From Treponema sp. (lineage in GTDB: Bacteria > Spirochaetota > Spirochaetia > Treponematales > Treponemataceae): a DNA stretch of 17,289 nucleotides. Position 1 is the first letter of the stretch. Each line of letters opens with the position of its first letter. The stretch is taken from NCBI GenBank assembly GCA_017421145.1, contig JAFOTA010000214.1, positions 1 through 17,289 of the forward strand, read 5' to 3'. Positions 7,033 to 14,343 of this stretch are shown here, one piece after another. The notes below the pieces were generated by a model, which worked only from the letters and a program-made list of their open reading frames with translations, ran no database searches and was not told the origin of the DNA. The position numbers were made by a program, and so were the translations under genes.

Positions 7033-8673
7033 TTGTTATCAGTATCAGATTTGACATTAAAATTCAGCGAGAAACCGCTTTTCAAAGACGTTAACCTTAA
7101 ATTCATGAAGGGAAACTGCTACGGCATAATCGGTGCAAACGGTGCAGGAAAATCAACCTTCCTCAAGATTCTCTCAGGCGAGCAGGATTTTGATTCAGGA
7201 CAGGTCAGCATGACACCGGGCGAGCGCATGGCAAAATTGAGCCAGGATCACTTTGCTTTCGATGCATACTCCGTCAAGGAAACCGTAATGATGGGTTATC
7301 CGAAGCTTTATCAGCTTGGTAAGGACAAAGATGCGATCTATGAAAAGGAAGATTTTTCTGAAGAAGACGGAATAAAAGCCGCTGAAATGGAAGCAGAATT
7401 CGGCGAGCTAGGCGGATACGAGGCGGAAAATCAGATTGAGCAGATGCTTGCAGGTCTTGGTCTTGAAGAAGAATATCATGACAAGATGATGTCCGATTTG
7501 GATGAAGGCCAGAAAGTCCGCGTTCTTCTTGCACAGGCAATATTCGGAAATCCAGACGTGCTGCTTTTGGACGAACCTACCAACGGTCTTGATTTGGAAA
7601 GCATAGCATGGCTTGAGGAATTTTTGATTGAATTCGAGAACTGCGTCATTGTCGTAAGCCACGACCGCCACTTCCTGAATGCAATCTGCACATATATCTG
7701 CGACATTGACTACGGAAAGATCACCCAGTTCACCGGAAACTACGATTTCTGGTACCAGATGAGCCAGATCATGCAGAAGCAGGCCAAGGACCAGCAGAAA
7801 AAGCGTGAGGACAAGATGGCCGAGCTCAAGACCTTCATCCAGAGGTTCGCGTCCAATGTCTCAAAGGCGGGACAGGCATCAAGCCGCAAAAAGGTTCTCG
7901 AAAAACTTGAACTGGAGGAGCTTCCCGTTACGAGCCGTAAATTCCCGTTCGTGTTTTTCCAGCCTGAGCGTGAAATCGGAAACTTCGTTCTTACGGCAGA
8001 GCACCTTAACTCAAAGGATTCCGAGGGTTCGGTTCTTCTCGACAATTTTTCAATCACCGTACATCCCGGCGAAAAAGTTGCGTTCGTAGGAATGGAGCAC
8101 AATTCCATAACTTCTTTCTTTGACATCGTTTCCGGTGAAGTGAAATGCGAAGGGGCAGTAGTCAACTGGGGCCAGACCACTAAGCACACTTACATGGGAC
8201 GTGACAACGGAAAATACTTTTCGAACGACATGAACATAACCGAATGGCTCAAACAGTATTCCAAGGAACAGGATGATGCCTATGTCCGCGGATTTTTGGG
8301 ACGCATGCTTTTCTCCGGTGACGAAAGCCTGAAGCCTGTCAAGGTTTTGAGCGGAGGTGAAAAGGTGCGCTGCATGCTTTCAAAGATGATGCTCAGCGGA
8401 GCCAATGTCCTCATCATGGACGATCCGACCAACCACCTTGATTTGGAAAGCATCGAAAGCCTGAACCAGGGACTCGTGCGTTTCGGAGGCGTCGTGCTTT
8501 TCTCAAGCCATGACCATGAGTTCATTACCACGATAGCTAACAGGATCGTTGAGATTACACCGAAGGGAATAATTGACCGGATGATGAATTTCGATGACTA
8601 TCTTAAGGATGAGCAGGTAAAATCGCTCAGAAAAGAATACTATGCCGGAACGGGTAAAAAAATCCGTTTCTAA
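7033..8673 (+). CDS. ABC-F family ATPase (YbiT-like) with degenerate second ATP site
   Basis: ABC-F proteins are soluble twin-ABC ATPases that bind the ribosomal E site and affect translation. This 546-residue protein follows the YbiT layout: NBD1 with Walker A GANGAGKST (34-42) and Walker B LLLDEPTNGLD (177-187), a charged helical linker (about 240-300), then NBD2 with signature LSGGEK (439-444). Site I (Walker A1/B1 plus signature 2) is intact. In site II, Walker A2 reads GMEHNSITS (353-361), with no P-loop lysine; Walker B2 reads LIMDDPTNHLD (460-470), with Asp for the catalytic Glu; and signature 1 reads DLDEGQK (155-161). The frame is intact, so this is not a broken gene. Start is TTG 7033, 5 bases after GAGGTG (7022-7027). 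It lies 38 bases after the helicase gene and 31 before the repeat-protein gene. Ribosomal action is inferred from the family. Confidence 0.93.
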   Translation: MLSVSDLTLKFSEKPLFKDVNLKFMKGNCYGIIGANGAGKSTFLKILSGEQDFDSGQVSMTPGERMAKLSQDHFAFDAYSVKETVMMGYPKLYQLGKDKDAIYEKEDFSEEDGIKAAEMEAEFGELGGYEAENQIEQMLAGLGLEEEYHDKMMSDLDEGQKVRVLLAQAIFGNPDVLLLDEPTNGLDLESIAWLEEFLIEFENCVIVVSHDRHFLNAICTYICDIDYGKITQFTGNYDFWYQMSQIMQKQAKDQQKKREDKMAELKTFIQRFASNVSKAGQASSRKKVLEKLELEELPVTSRKFPFVFFQPEREIGNFVLTAEHLNSKDSEGSVLLDNFSITVHPGEKVAFVGMEHNSITSFFDIVSGEVKCEGAVVNWGQTTKHTYMGRDNGKYFSNDMNITEWLKQYSKEQDDAYVRGFLGRMLFSGDESLKPVKVLSGGEKVRCMLSKMMLSGANVLIMDDPTNHLDLESIESLNQGLVRFGGVVLFSSHDHEFITTIANRIVEITPKGIIDRMMNFDDYLKDEQVKSLRKEYYAGTGKKIRF

Positions 8674-8704
8674 GGAAAACTGATAAATTCCATAGGAGCA
8701 TTTT

Positions 8705-10966
8705 ATGAATTTATTGAAAAAATTGTGTTTGGTGCCGCTCGTTCTTTTGGCTGCAAGCATCAGTTCTTTTGCCGCAGACGCCGGTGAAAAGCTGTCTTCA
8801 GTCCTTGAGGAGATTGCCGGCCGTGAGAATTCCGGAACCATTGTTTCTACGGATGGAAAAGGAAATGTTTCCGAAGACGGCGTTTATTCCTATATAAGTG
8901 ACGGAACGGATGTCTTTCTTGTAAAGGGAAGCGGTGACATTCCTTATGAGTACACGAAAATCAAGGGAAAGGATTCGGACGGAAAAAATATAATCTATGT
9001 CGTGTACGGCGACAAAGAGAACGCATATTATTTTGAGGCAAGGCAGAAAAAGCTTGCGACCGTGGCTTCTGCTTCCGATTTTTTCAAGAACATTTCTCTT
9101 GAGGAACTTTCAGACAGAATCAGCGGATATACGGTCTCATACAAATCCGACGTTACTATTTCCGGCGTGCCTTATACGGCATTTTTCACTTACATAGCGG
9201 ACGACCGTGATTTCAAGGGGCTTGATCCTGTTGCCGCAGCCGATAATTCACTCCCGGATGACGGAGAACCGAACGAAAAGAAAGTTGCAGCGCCATCGAC
9301 CAAGCAGGAGAAAAAGGAATCCGGAAATGAACCGGAAAAAACTGCCGGAACCGAAAATGAGCCGGACGGTGCGCCTTCAGCTGAAATCCTCAGGGAGCTT
9401 TTGAACCGTATCATCGCGCTTGAAAAATCAGGCAGGCTTGATTCAAAAGAAAGCAAGGGCATAAAGATGGATACGTTCTCATATCTGAGCGACGGAAAAA
9501 ATCACTTCGTCATTGAATCAGGATGGAAAATTCCTTATGAATACGATCTCATAGCCAGCAGTTCAGATGATGTTCCCAACGTGCTTTACGTCACTTACGG
9601 ACATGCGACCGAAGAAGATTTCGAAATCTATGACGACCGCATGGAATCCCTCGTCGGTTATGAGGACGACAAATTCTTTGACGTAGATCTGGCTGAAGCA
9701 TGGGAAGAAATCAACGGATATACCATCACTCTGCGCGACAAGGTTGAGCTGGGAGGCATTGTCTATGAAGTCGTTTTCACCGACATAAACGATGATTCCG
9801 ATGAAGACATTCCGGACTATCTCTTTACCGACGGAAACACGGATGATTATGAGGATAACGTTCCGACGCAGGAAGATTTGGATGCGCTTTATGAGTACAT
9901 AATCGGACTTGAAAAATCCGGTAAGCTCGTAAATACGGATTACTGCGGCGTTTCTACTGATGATTATTCATACCTCAGCGACGGAAACAACGTATATCTC
10001 ATAAACGACAAATTCAAGCTTCCGTTTGAATACAACCGCGTGGCAAGCGACGTGGAATCAGTCCCGAACATCATCTACGTAACTTATGGTCATGATCAGG
10101 CATGGGACCGCTATTATTTCTCTTCAATGAAACATTCCCTTTCTGGCTATGAAGGCGATGAGACTTTCTTTGAGGTCGATATTGAGGATGCTTACAGAAA
10201 AGTTCTCGGATACACCATTTCTTACCGCAAAACCGTGGAGCTTAACGGCAAGGTGTTTGAAGTGTTCTTCTCCGACATAAACGATGACAATGAGGAAGAG
10301 GAAGAATACGAAGAGGGTGAAGAGGACATCTCAAAGTATTGGAGCGAATTCTACGGTGAGGATGAAGATATTGAAGATGAATATCTGGAAGGACAAAAAT
10401 CTGAAAAGCCGGCCGTAAAAGATGATCAGGAAGAGCCTGAGGATGATGAGCATGCCAAGCCTCTCAATGCAAGGACGCTCGAAAAGCTCCTTGATGACTT
10501 TATCGCCCAGATCAACGGACGCGGATATCCGTCTCTTTTAAAGACAGACAAGCCGTATCTGATCAAGCAGGACAAGGGACGCTACATACTCCGCACAGAC
10601 GGTTATACCGGGCATATTGAAATTTCAGACTATCTCTATACCGTCCAGCTTTATACCGCGGATTATGAGACCGGTCTTCTTGTGTTCGGATTTGCAAGCG
10701 GTTCCGGTTCTGACGCTTATCTTGAGACACTTGATGAGTTCATAGAATTGGGAGAAGAGCTTGTTGATGAAAAGTCAGTCGAGCAGGCGCACATGAGCGG
10801 TCAGCTTGTCGTGACTCAGGACGATATAGATTCATTCCTTGAAAGCGTAAAAGAAAACGGATATGTCTTTGACAAGGAAGTTGTGGTGGACGGCGTAAAA
10901 TATCACGCTTACTGCATTCCTATGAACGATTCTTCCTGGGATGCCGGTTCTTCTACCGAAAAATGA
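8705..10966 (+). CDS. Large exported acidic protein built of about 137-residue repeats, function unknown
   Basis: This 753-residue protein has a signal peptide (MNLLKKLCLVPLVLLA, cleavage near SFA at 21-23) and no membrane segment afterwards. The mature chain holds three homologous units at about 28-166, 226-364 and 391-527. Each has, in order, YSY(I/L)SDG, an (I/L)P(Y/F)EY motif, (I/V)(I/L)YV(V/T)YG, and a closing GYT(I/V)(S/T) strand leading to (F/D)(I/T)xDD. Units 2 and 3 also share NxxYVTYGH, GYE and INDD. A fourth, more distant unit (about 591-743) closes with GVKYHAYCIPMNDSS, comparable to GVPYTAFFTYIADD of unit 1. A Lys/Glu/Pro-rich linker separates units 1 and 2, and a strongly Asp/Glu-rich linker precedes unit 4. 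No known domain is recognised. AGGAG at 8694-8698 sets the start. An outer-surface or periplasmic binding or scaffold role is a guess. Confidence 0.88.
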   Translation: MNLLKKLCLVPLVLLAASISSFAADAGEKLSSVLEEIAGRENSGTIVSTDGKGNVSEDGVYSYISDGTDVFLVKGSGDIPYEYTKIKGKDSDGKNIIYVVYGDKENAYYFEARQKKLATVASASDFFKNISLEELSDRISGYTVSYKSDVTISGVPYTAFFTYIADDRDFKGLDPVAAADNSLPDDGEPNEKKVAAPSTKQEKKESGNEPEKTAGTENEPDGAPSAEILRELLNRIIALEKSGRLDSKESKGIKMDTFSYLSDGKNHFVIESGWKIPYEYDLIASSSDDVPNVLYVTYGHATEEDFEIYDDRMESLVGYEDDKFFDVDLAEAWEEINGYTITLRDKVELGGIVYEVVFTDINDDSDEDIPDYLFTDGNTDDYEDNVPTQEDLDALYEYIIGLEKSGKLVNTDYCGVSTDDYSYLSDGNNVYLINDKFKLPFEYNRVASDVESVPNIIYVTYGHDQAWDRYYFSSMKHSLSGYEGDETFFEVDIEDAYRKVLGYTISYRKTVELNGKVFEVFFSDINDDNEEEEEYEEGEEDISKYWSEFYGEDEDIEDEYLEGQKSEKPAVKDDQEEPEDDEHAKPLNARTLEKLLDDFIAQINGRGYPSLLKTDKPYLIKQDKGRYILRTDGYTGHIEISDYLYTVQLYTADYETGLLVFGFASGSGSDAYLETLDEFIELGEELVDEKSVEQAHMSGQLVVTQDDIDSFLESVKENGYVFDKEVVVDGVKYHAYCIPMNDSSWDAGSSTEK
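8786..10285 (+). repeat. Three intragenic homologous units in the exported repeat protein
   Basis: Units lie at 8786-9202, 9380-9796 and 9875-10285. They are seen at protein level (shared SDG, PYEY/PFEY, YVTYG, GYTI and INDD motifs); units 2 and 3 are closest. DNA identity is too low for them to look like recent duplications, although a diverged fourth unit at 10475-10933 suggests repeated growth of the gene. Confidence 0.8.
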
Positions 10967-11008
10967 TGTACTGCATCGTGTTTTGTAATTTTTTTGCATA
11001 ACTGACCA

Positions 11009-11044
11009 GGGACTGCATGACGCTGATCGTGCAGTCCCTTTTTT
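11009..11044 (+). terminator. Strong intrinsic terminator after the repeat-protein gene
   Basis: GGGACTGCA (11009-11017) pairs perfectly with TGCAGTCCC (11030-11038) around a 12-base loop and is followed by six T. It ends the probable helicase/ABC-F/repeat-protein run. Confidence 0.93.
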
Positions 11045-11062
11045 ATGCCTTATTCGAGCGGA

Positions 11063-11186
11063 GGGTTTAATACCCCGCCCCTCTGGGGCGAAACAAGGGG
11101 TATTAAATCCGACTGCAATACCTTATGAGAACACCATACCGTGCCACAAGGTGGCGTATTGCTCTGCGGCGGGGTTGGTGATTTCC
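11063..11186. repeat. Nested-palindrome (REP/MITE-like) element
   Basis: A 14-bp arm (11063-11076) pairs with 11097-11110 with a single G-T wobble and encloses a second perfect hairpin, GCCCC-TCT-GGGGC (11077-11089). Directly after it, GCAATAC (11115-11121) and GTATTGC (11156-11162) enclose GCCAC-AAG-GTGGC (11143-11155). ACCCCGCC at 11072 is also the reverse complement of GGCGGGGT at 11168-11175, which frames the whole block. It lies between a terminator and the OmpA-domain gene, contains no gene, and looks like a mobile or dispersed palindromic repeat. Copy number cannot be known from this window. Confidence 0.6.
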
Positions 11187-11265
11187 TTCGTAACATATTG
11201 CCACTTGATTTTTTTCTATAGTAAATGAGCGGCCGGAACGAACGGATTTGCGCAGGAGGTGCTTT

Positions 11266-12471
11266 TTGAAAAGGAAGTCTTTTTCATGGATTCTGCCTTT
11301 GTTTTTTATTTCTCTTTTTCCGGTTTACGGAGCGGAAAGCATAGTCTACAGGAACGAGGGAAGAAACTACACTTTTACCGAACGAACGGATTTGCGCCGT
11401 TATGACAGCGGAAAGTACACCGGTCTGTTCAGCCGTGAAATACGCTCGTTCATTACGGCAAAATCAGGCGGCTCCCAGGGCAAATCTTTGTTTTCAGGCA
11501 TTTTTTATGTTTTCCAGCAGACGAAACATAAGCTCATGGACGTGAGGGAAAGGCTCAACATGGCCGTGGAATCTGATTTTACGGTCGGTTCTGACGGTTT
11601 TCTCTCCATGAACCTTGATTGTGGATATCCTTCTTTCAGAAATTTTCCTTCTCTTCCGTCTCAGAAAGTTTCTCCGGGAGATTCTTGGACTGGTGAATCC
11701 ATAAGATCCGTGGATCCTCTTGAAAACGGTTTGTTTACCCATCTTGTCATTCAGGTTTCGTACAAGTATGTCCGCAGGGACAAGTGGAAGAACCATGATG
11801 TCCATGTCGTTTCGGCTTCATGGGCAACACGGTATTCACCTTCATTGAATGAGGACAACGGAATTTCAGTTTTTGATCCTGATCTTACAGGTGCAACAGG
11901 CAATCACAGGGCGGTTCTTTATATCAGTGCGGAGACCGGAACGATGCTTTTTTGCCAGGACACAGTGGATGAGACGTTCTTGTACCGCGGCGGAAAATCA
12001 GTTTCGTACAAGGGGACGATAAATCTTTTCACCGATTATGCTCCGGCAGTGAACAGGGACGGCATCAAAAAAAGCATGGAAAACAAATTCGGTTCATTGG
12101 GAAACGTAGGCTTAAAGGAAAGCGGCTCCGGTCTTGTGCTTACTTTGAGCAACCTGCAGTTTGAAAGCGACAGCGCGGTTCTGCTTCCCGGAGAAAGCGG
12201 ACGTTTGGATTTGATTGCTTCCGTCCTTAAAGAAATTCCCGGATCTACATTTTTGGTCACGGGACATGCAGCATCCACTGGAAATGTTTCCGGCGAAAAG
12301 GCTTTGTCAGAGGAAAGGGCCTGTACTATCGCACTTGCACTGATTGAGCGCGGTATAGAATCTGAAAGGATAGTATGCCGTGGTGCAGGTTCTTCAGAGC
12401 CGGTCGCTTCAAATTCAACGCCGGAAGGACGCGCAAAAAACCGCCGGGTTGAAATCACGGTTCTCGAATAG
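11266..12471 (+). CDS. Exported OmpA-domain protein
   Basis: This 401-residue protein has a signal peptide (KRKSFSWILPLFFISLFP, cleavage near VYG at 20-22). Residues 23-285 form a beta-rich N-terminal domain of unknown family, including SPGDSWTGE (136-144). Residues 288-401 are an OmpA C-terminal domain: LSNLQFESDSAVL (294-306), GHAASTG (333-339), ALSEERA (346-352) and the closing NRRVEI (392-397). OmpA domains anchor the outer membrane to peptidoglycan. The conserved Asp that contacts the peptide diamino acid (GHTD in most family members) is Ala here, while the Arg of LSxxR is kept. TTG at 11266 is taken as the start because AGGAGG lies at 11254-11259, six bases upstream; the in-frame TTG at 11248 has no such site. 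Envelope location is well supported; peptidoglycan binding is uncertain. Confidence 0.9.
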   Translation: MKRKSFSWILPLFFISLFPVYGAESIVYRNEGRNYTFTERTDLRRYDSGKYTGLFSREIRSFITAKSGGSQGKSLFSGIFYVFQQTKHKLMDVRERLNMAVESDFTVGSDGFLSMNLDCGYPSFRNFPSLPSQKVSPGDSWTGESIRSVDPLENGLFTHLVIQVSYKYVRRDKWKNHDVHVVSASWATRYSPSLNEDNGISVFDPDLTGATGNHRAVLYISAETGTMLFCQDTVDETFLYRGGKSVSYKGTINLFTDYAPAVNRDGIKKSMENKFGSLGNVGLKESGSGLVLTLSNLQFESDSAVLLPGESGRLDLIASVLKEIPGSTFLVTGHAASTGNVSGEKALSEERACTIALALIERGIESERIVCRGAGSSEPVASNSTPEGRAKNRRVEITVLE

Positions 12472-12486
12472 CAAAGGGCAGCGGTC

Positions 12487-12517
12487 AAAAAAAAGCCCCG
12501 GTGTTTTTCCGGAGCTT
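12487..12517 (-). terminator. Intrinsic terminator for the minus-strand small gene
   Basis: Read on the minus strand, AAGCTCCGG and CCGGGGCTT pair with one mismatch around a 7-base loop and run into eight T (complement of 12487-12494). It lies about 62 bases beyond the stop at 12580. On the plus strand the stem has no T run, so it serves the OmpA-domain gene poorly if at all. Confidence 0.8.
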
Positions 12518-12579
12518 CATTCTTCTTTGTCCTTGTGTATGGGAGCCGTTTTGAAACAAAAGCTTCAGGGCATCCCTTG

Positions 12580-12843
12580 TCAGTTTGCTGCAAATGCATC
12601 AGCCGCAGTCTGGACATCTGAAAGGGCGGCATATTTTCCGCCGATTATGTCTTTTGCAGCCGCAGTGCACCATGCGGTATATTCAGCGGAACCGTTTTTG
12701 CTTCCTGCATCGACTGAATTTTCGATGTATTCTGCCAGTGCCGCAACCAGATCATTTCCGTGGGCAGCCATGAAACCTGTGAAAGACTCTTCCGTTTCGC
12801 CAGGTTTTATCCCCAAAAAATCCCTTACTCCTGCTTCATCCAT
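12580..12843 (-). CDS. Small acidic soluble protein, function unknown
   Basis: This 87-residue protein has no signal peptide or membrane segment. It starts MDEAGVRDFLGIKPGE and is mostly alanine-rich, probably helical, with acidic residues throughout and one Cys and one Trp close together (YTAWCTAA, 55-62). No domain is recognised. The case for a real gene is independent of length: an AGGGG ribosome binding site (12855-12851) stands 7 bases from the ATG, codon use matches the neighbours, and a good intrinsic terminator follows on the same strand. A TATAAT at 12862-12857 is tempting as a -10, but transcription from it would start inside the ribosome binding site, so the true promoter is probably further upstream. 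It sits between two plus-strand genes and is monocistronic. Confidence 0.75.
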   Translation of the reverse strand: MDEAGVRDFLGIKPGETEESFTGFMAAHGNDLVAALAEYIENSVDAGSKNGSAEYTAWCTAAAKDIIGGKYAALSDVQTAADAFAAN

Positions 12844-13104
12844 TTTATGTCCCCTTATTATAAATAAAATCAGCGTTTCATTGCGTAATGCCCGGCCATA
12901 CCTTATCAGAATGCGGACATTACTTTATGCCTTGAATGATATCACAAAATTTAAAACTTGTGAACCTCTGAAAATTGAATGTATGAAATGTTCTTGAAAA
13001 AAGTTTATGAAAATGTCATCGGCTACCGGGAAGTTCCCAATGCGGACGGTGTTGCGCCATAAAGAAAACTCTTTTTTACTTTTTTTATTTTGTTTAAATT
13101 TTTA
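12844..13104. other. Intergenic region without a recognisable gene
   Basis: The stretch between the minus-strand small gene and the FIST-gene promoter holds no convincing coding sequence. It contains a direct repeat AATGCGGAC (12910-12918 and 13039-13047), an inverted pair GTAATG/CATTAC (12885-12890, 12918-12923) and a near-palindrome GGGAA-G-TTCCC (13028-13038). After 13065 it becomes very T-rich, possibly an UP-like element for the downstream promoter. Confidence 0.4.
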
Positions 13105-13132
13105 TTGCTTTTAGAAAGACTTTTGGTATATA
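13105..13132 (+). promoter_or_regulatory. Probable promoter of the FIST/chemoreceptor pair
   Basis: TTGCTT (13105-13110) and TATATA (13127-13132) are 16 bases apart and follow a T-rich stretch. TATAAA at 13129 is an alternative -10. No flagellar sigma-28 type element (TAAA...GCCGATAA) was seen, so the pair is more likely read by the housekeeping sigma factor. Confidence 0.4.
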
Positions 13133-13197
13133 AATCATTATAAACACACGATAATGTAAAGAAACAAGGGACGTTAAGTTGTAAGGCAGGATTATCT

Positions 13198-14340
13198 ATG
13201 ACACAGGAAGTGGTTCAGACCAGGCGGAACAGTGCTGAGGATGCGGTAAGCGAACTTTGCACGAAATTAAGGAAAAATGCATCGGAATACGGAGCGGTTA
13301 TTTTTTTTGCAAGTACGGACTTCGATTTTGAGAAGGTTTCGGAGCTGTTGCACCAGAAATTTCCAAAGGCGGAGGTAATCGGCGCAAGCTCATCAGGGGA
13401 AATCTCGCAGGAAGGATTTACGAACCACACGATTGTCCTGAACGCCATCTCGGATCCGGGAAGCACATTTTTCAAGGGAATCCTTATCGACGACGTGGAC
13501 GAGTTCCCGGCAATCTATTCCAAGAAAATCGAGCGGGCGGCATCCAGCATTGGAGTGCAGCTTTCATCCCAGTCATGCTCAAGAAATGCGTTCGCAATCA
13601 GCCTTATCTGCGGACTTCTTACGGCGGAGGAAGGAGTTCTTTCGCTGCTTTATTCCATAATCAAGGATCCGAATTTCATGGTGGCGGGAGGCTCAGCCGG
13701 TGACGATCTGAAATTCAAGGCGACCTACGTAAGCCATAACGGAGTAAGTTCAAGCCACGGTGCCGTAATCCTTTTTGTGAAGACAAACAGGAAGTTCAAA
13801 ATCTACAAGGAAAACATCTTCCAGGAGTCAGGAAAAAGCGTGGTGCTCACCGATGTTGACGCGGAAAAACACCTCATATCTTCCATTGATAAAAAGAATC
13901 CGCTCAAACGGTATGCGGAGGTTCTTGGAATCAGCGAAAAGGAAACAAACGACGCTCTTCTTGACCATCCTTTCGGACGTGTTTTCGGTGACGAGGTTTT
14001 CATAGCCTCTCTCGTGAACTTTGACAGCCAGGGAAGGCTCCTCATGTATGCGCGCGTGCTTCCCAACTCAAGCCAGGAAATCCTTGAGCCGATGGACGCT
14101 GAGGCAATCACGGAGGAAACCTGCAAAAAGATTCTTCAGGAAATTCCCCGGCCATCCTGCATCATACTTTTCAACTGCATTCTCCGCACTGTCGGATTTC
14201 AGAAAAACGGACTCCAGTCTTCAATCAACGGGCTTTGGAAAAAATATCTTCCGGTCTACAGCGGATTCTCGACTTACGGGGAGCAGTTCGGGCACATCAA
14301 TTCAAATCAGACTCTTGTGGCTCTGGTGATGGGGGACTAG
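13198..14340 (+). CDS. FIST-domain sensory protein (FIST N + FIST C)
   Basis: FIST domains are intracellular sensory modules thought to bind small ligands such as amino acids. The 380-residue protein has both halves and nothing else. FIST_N: VIFFASTDFDF (34-44), EVIGASSSGEIS (59-70) and VAGGSAGDDLKFK (162-174). FIST_C: LKRYAEVLGI, FGRVFGDEVF, PSCIILFNCILR and the closing GFSTYGEQFGHINSNQT, the usual end of this family. No signal peptide, membrane segment or output domain (GGDEF, kinase, HTH) is fused. The start ATG 13198 follows AAGGCAGGA at 13183-13191. Only 3 bases separate its stop from the chemoreceptor ATG, and that gene's ribosome binding site (GGGGG, 14331-14335) lies inside this one, so the two are translationally coupled. 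The FIST protein probably supplies the ligand-binding part that the chemoreceptor lacks. Confidence 0.9.
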   Translation: MTQEVVQTRRNSAEDAVSELCTKLRKNASEYGAVIFFASTDFDFEKVSELLHQKFPKAEVIGASSSGEISQEGFTNHTIVLNAISDPGSTFFKGILIDDVDEFPAIYSKKIERAASSIGVQLSSQSCSRNAFAISLICGLLTAEEGVLSLLYSIIKDPNFMVAGGSAGDDLKFKATYVSHNGVSSSHGAVILFVKTNRKFKIYKENIFQESGKSVVLTDVDAEKHLISSIDKKNPLKRYAEVLGISEKETNDALLDHPFGRVFGDEVFIASLVNFDSQGRLLMYARVLPNSSQEILEPMDAEAITEETCKKILQEIPRPSCIILFNCILRTVGFQKNGLQSSINGLWKKYLPVYSGFSTYGEQFGHINSNQTLVALVMGD

Positions 14341-14343
14341 GCG

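Noticed and set aside
8089..8115. Frameshift or assembly error as the cause of the missing second Walker A in the ABC-F gene
   Set aside because: The frame is open on both sides, flanking residues align with the family without gap, and the other half-site residues are altered in a matching way.
7740..8189. Minus-strand 149-residue reading frame inside the ABC-F gene
   Set aside because: It is an antisense shadow of conserved ABC-F sequence, without motifs of its own.
12036..12632. Minus-strand 198-residue reading frame across the end of the OmpA-domain gene
   Set aside because: It overlaps conserved OmpA sequence antisense and runs through the terminator of the small minus-strand gene.
12857..12862. 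TATAAT as the promoter of the small minus-strand gene
   Set aside because: Transcription from it would begin within or after the ribosome binding site, which conflicts with the otherwise good translation signal.
12380..12997. Plus-strand 205-residue reading frame downstream of the OmpA-domain gene
   Set aside because: It spans the small minus-strand gene and its terminator in the antisense sense, and has no domain or plausible start.
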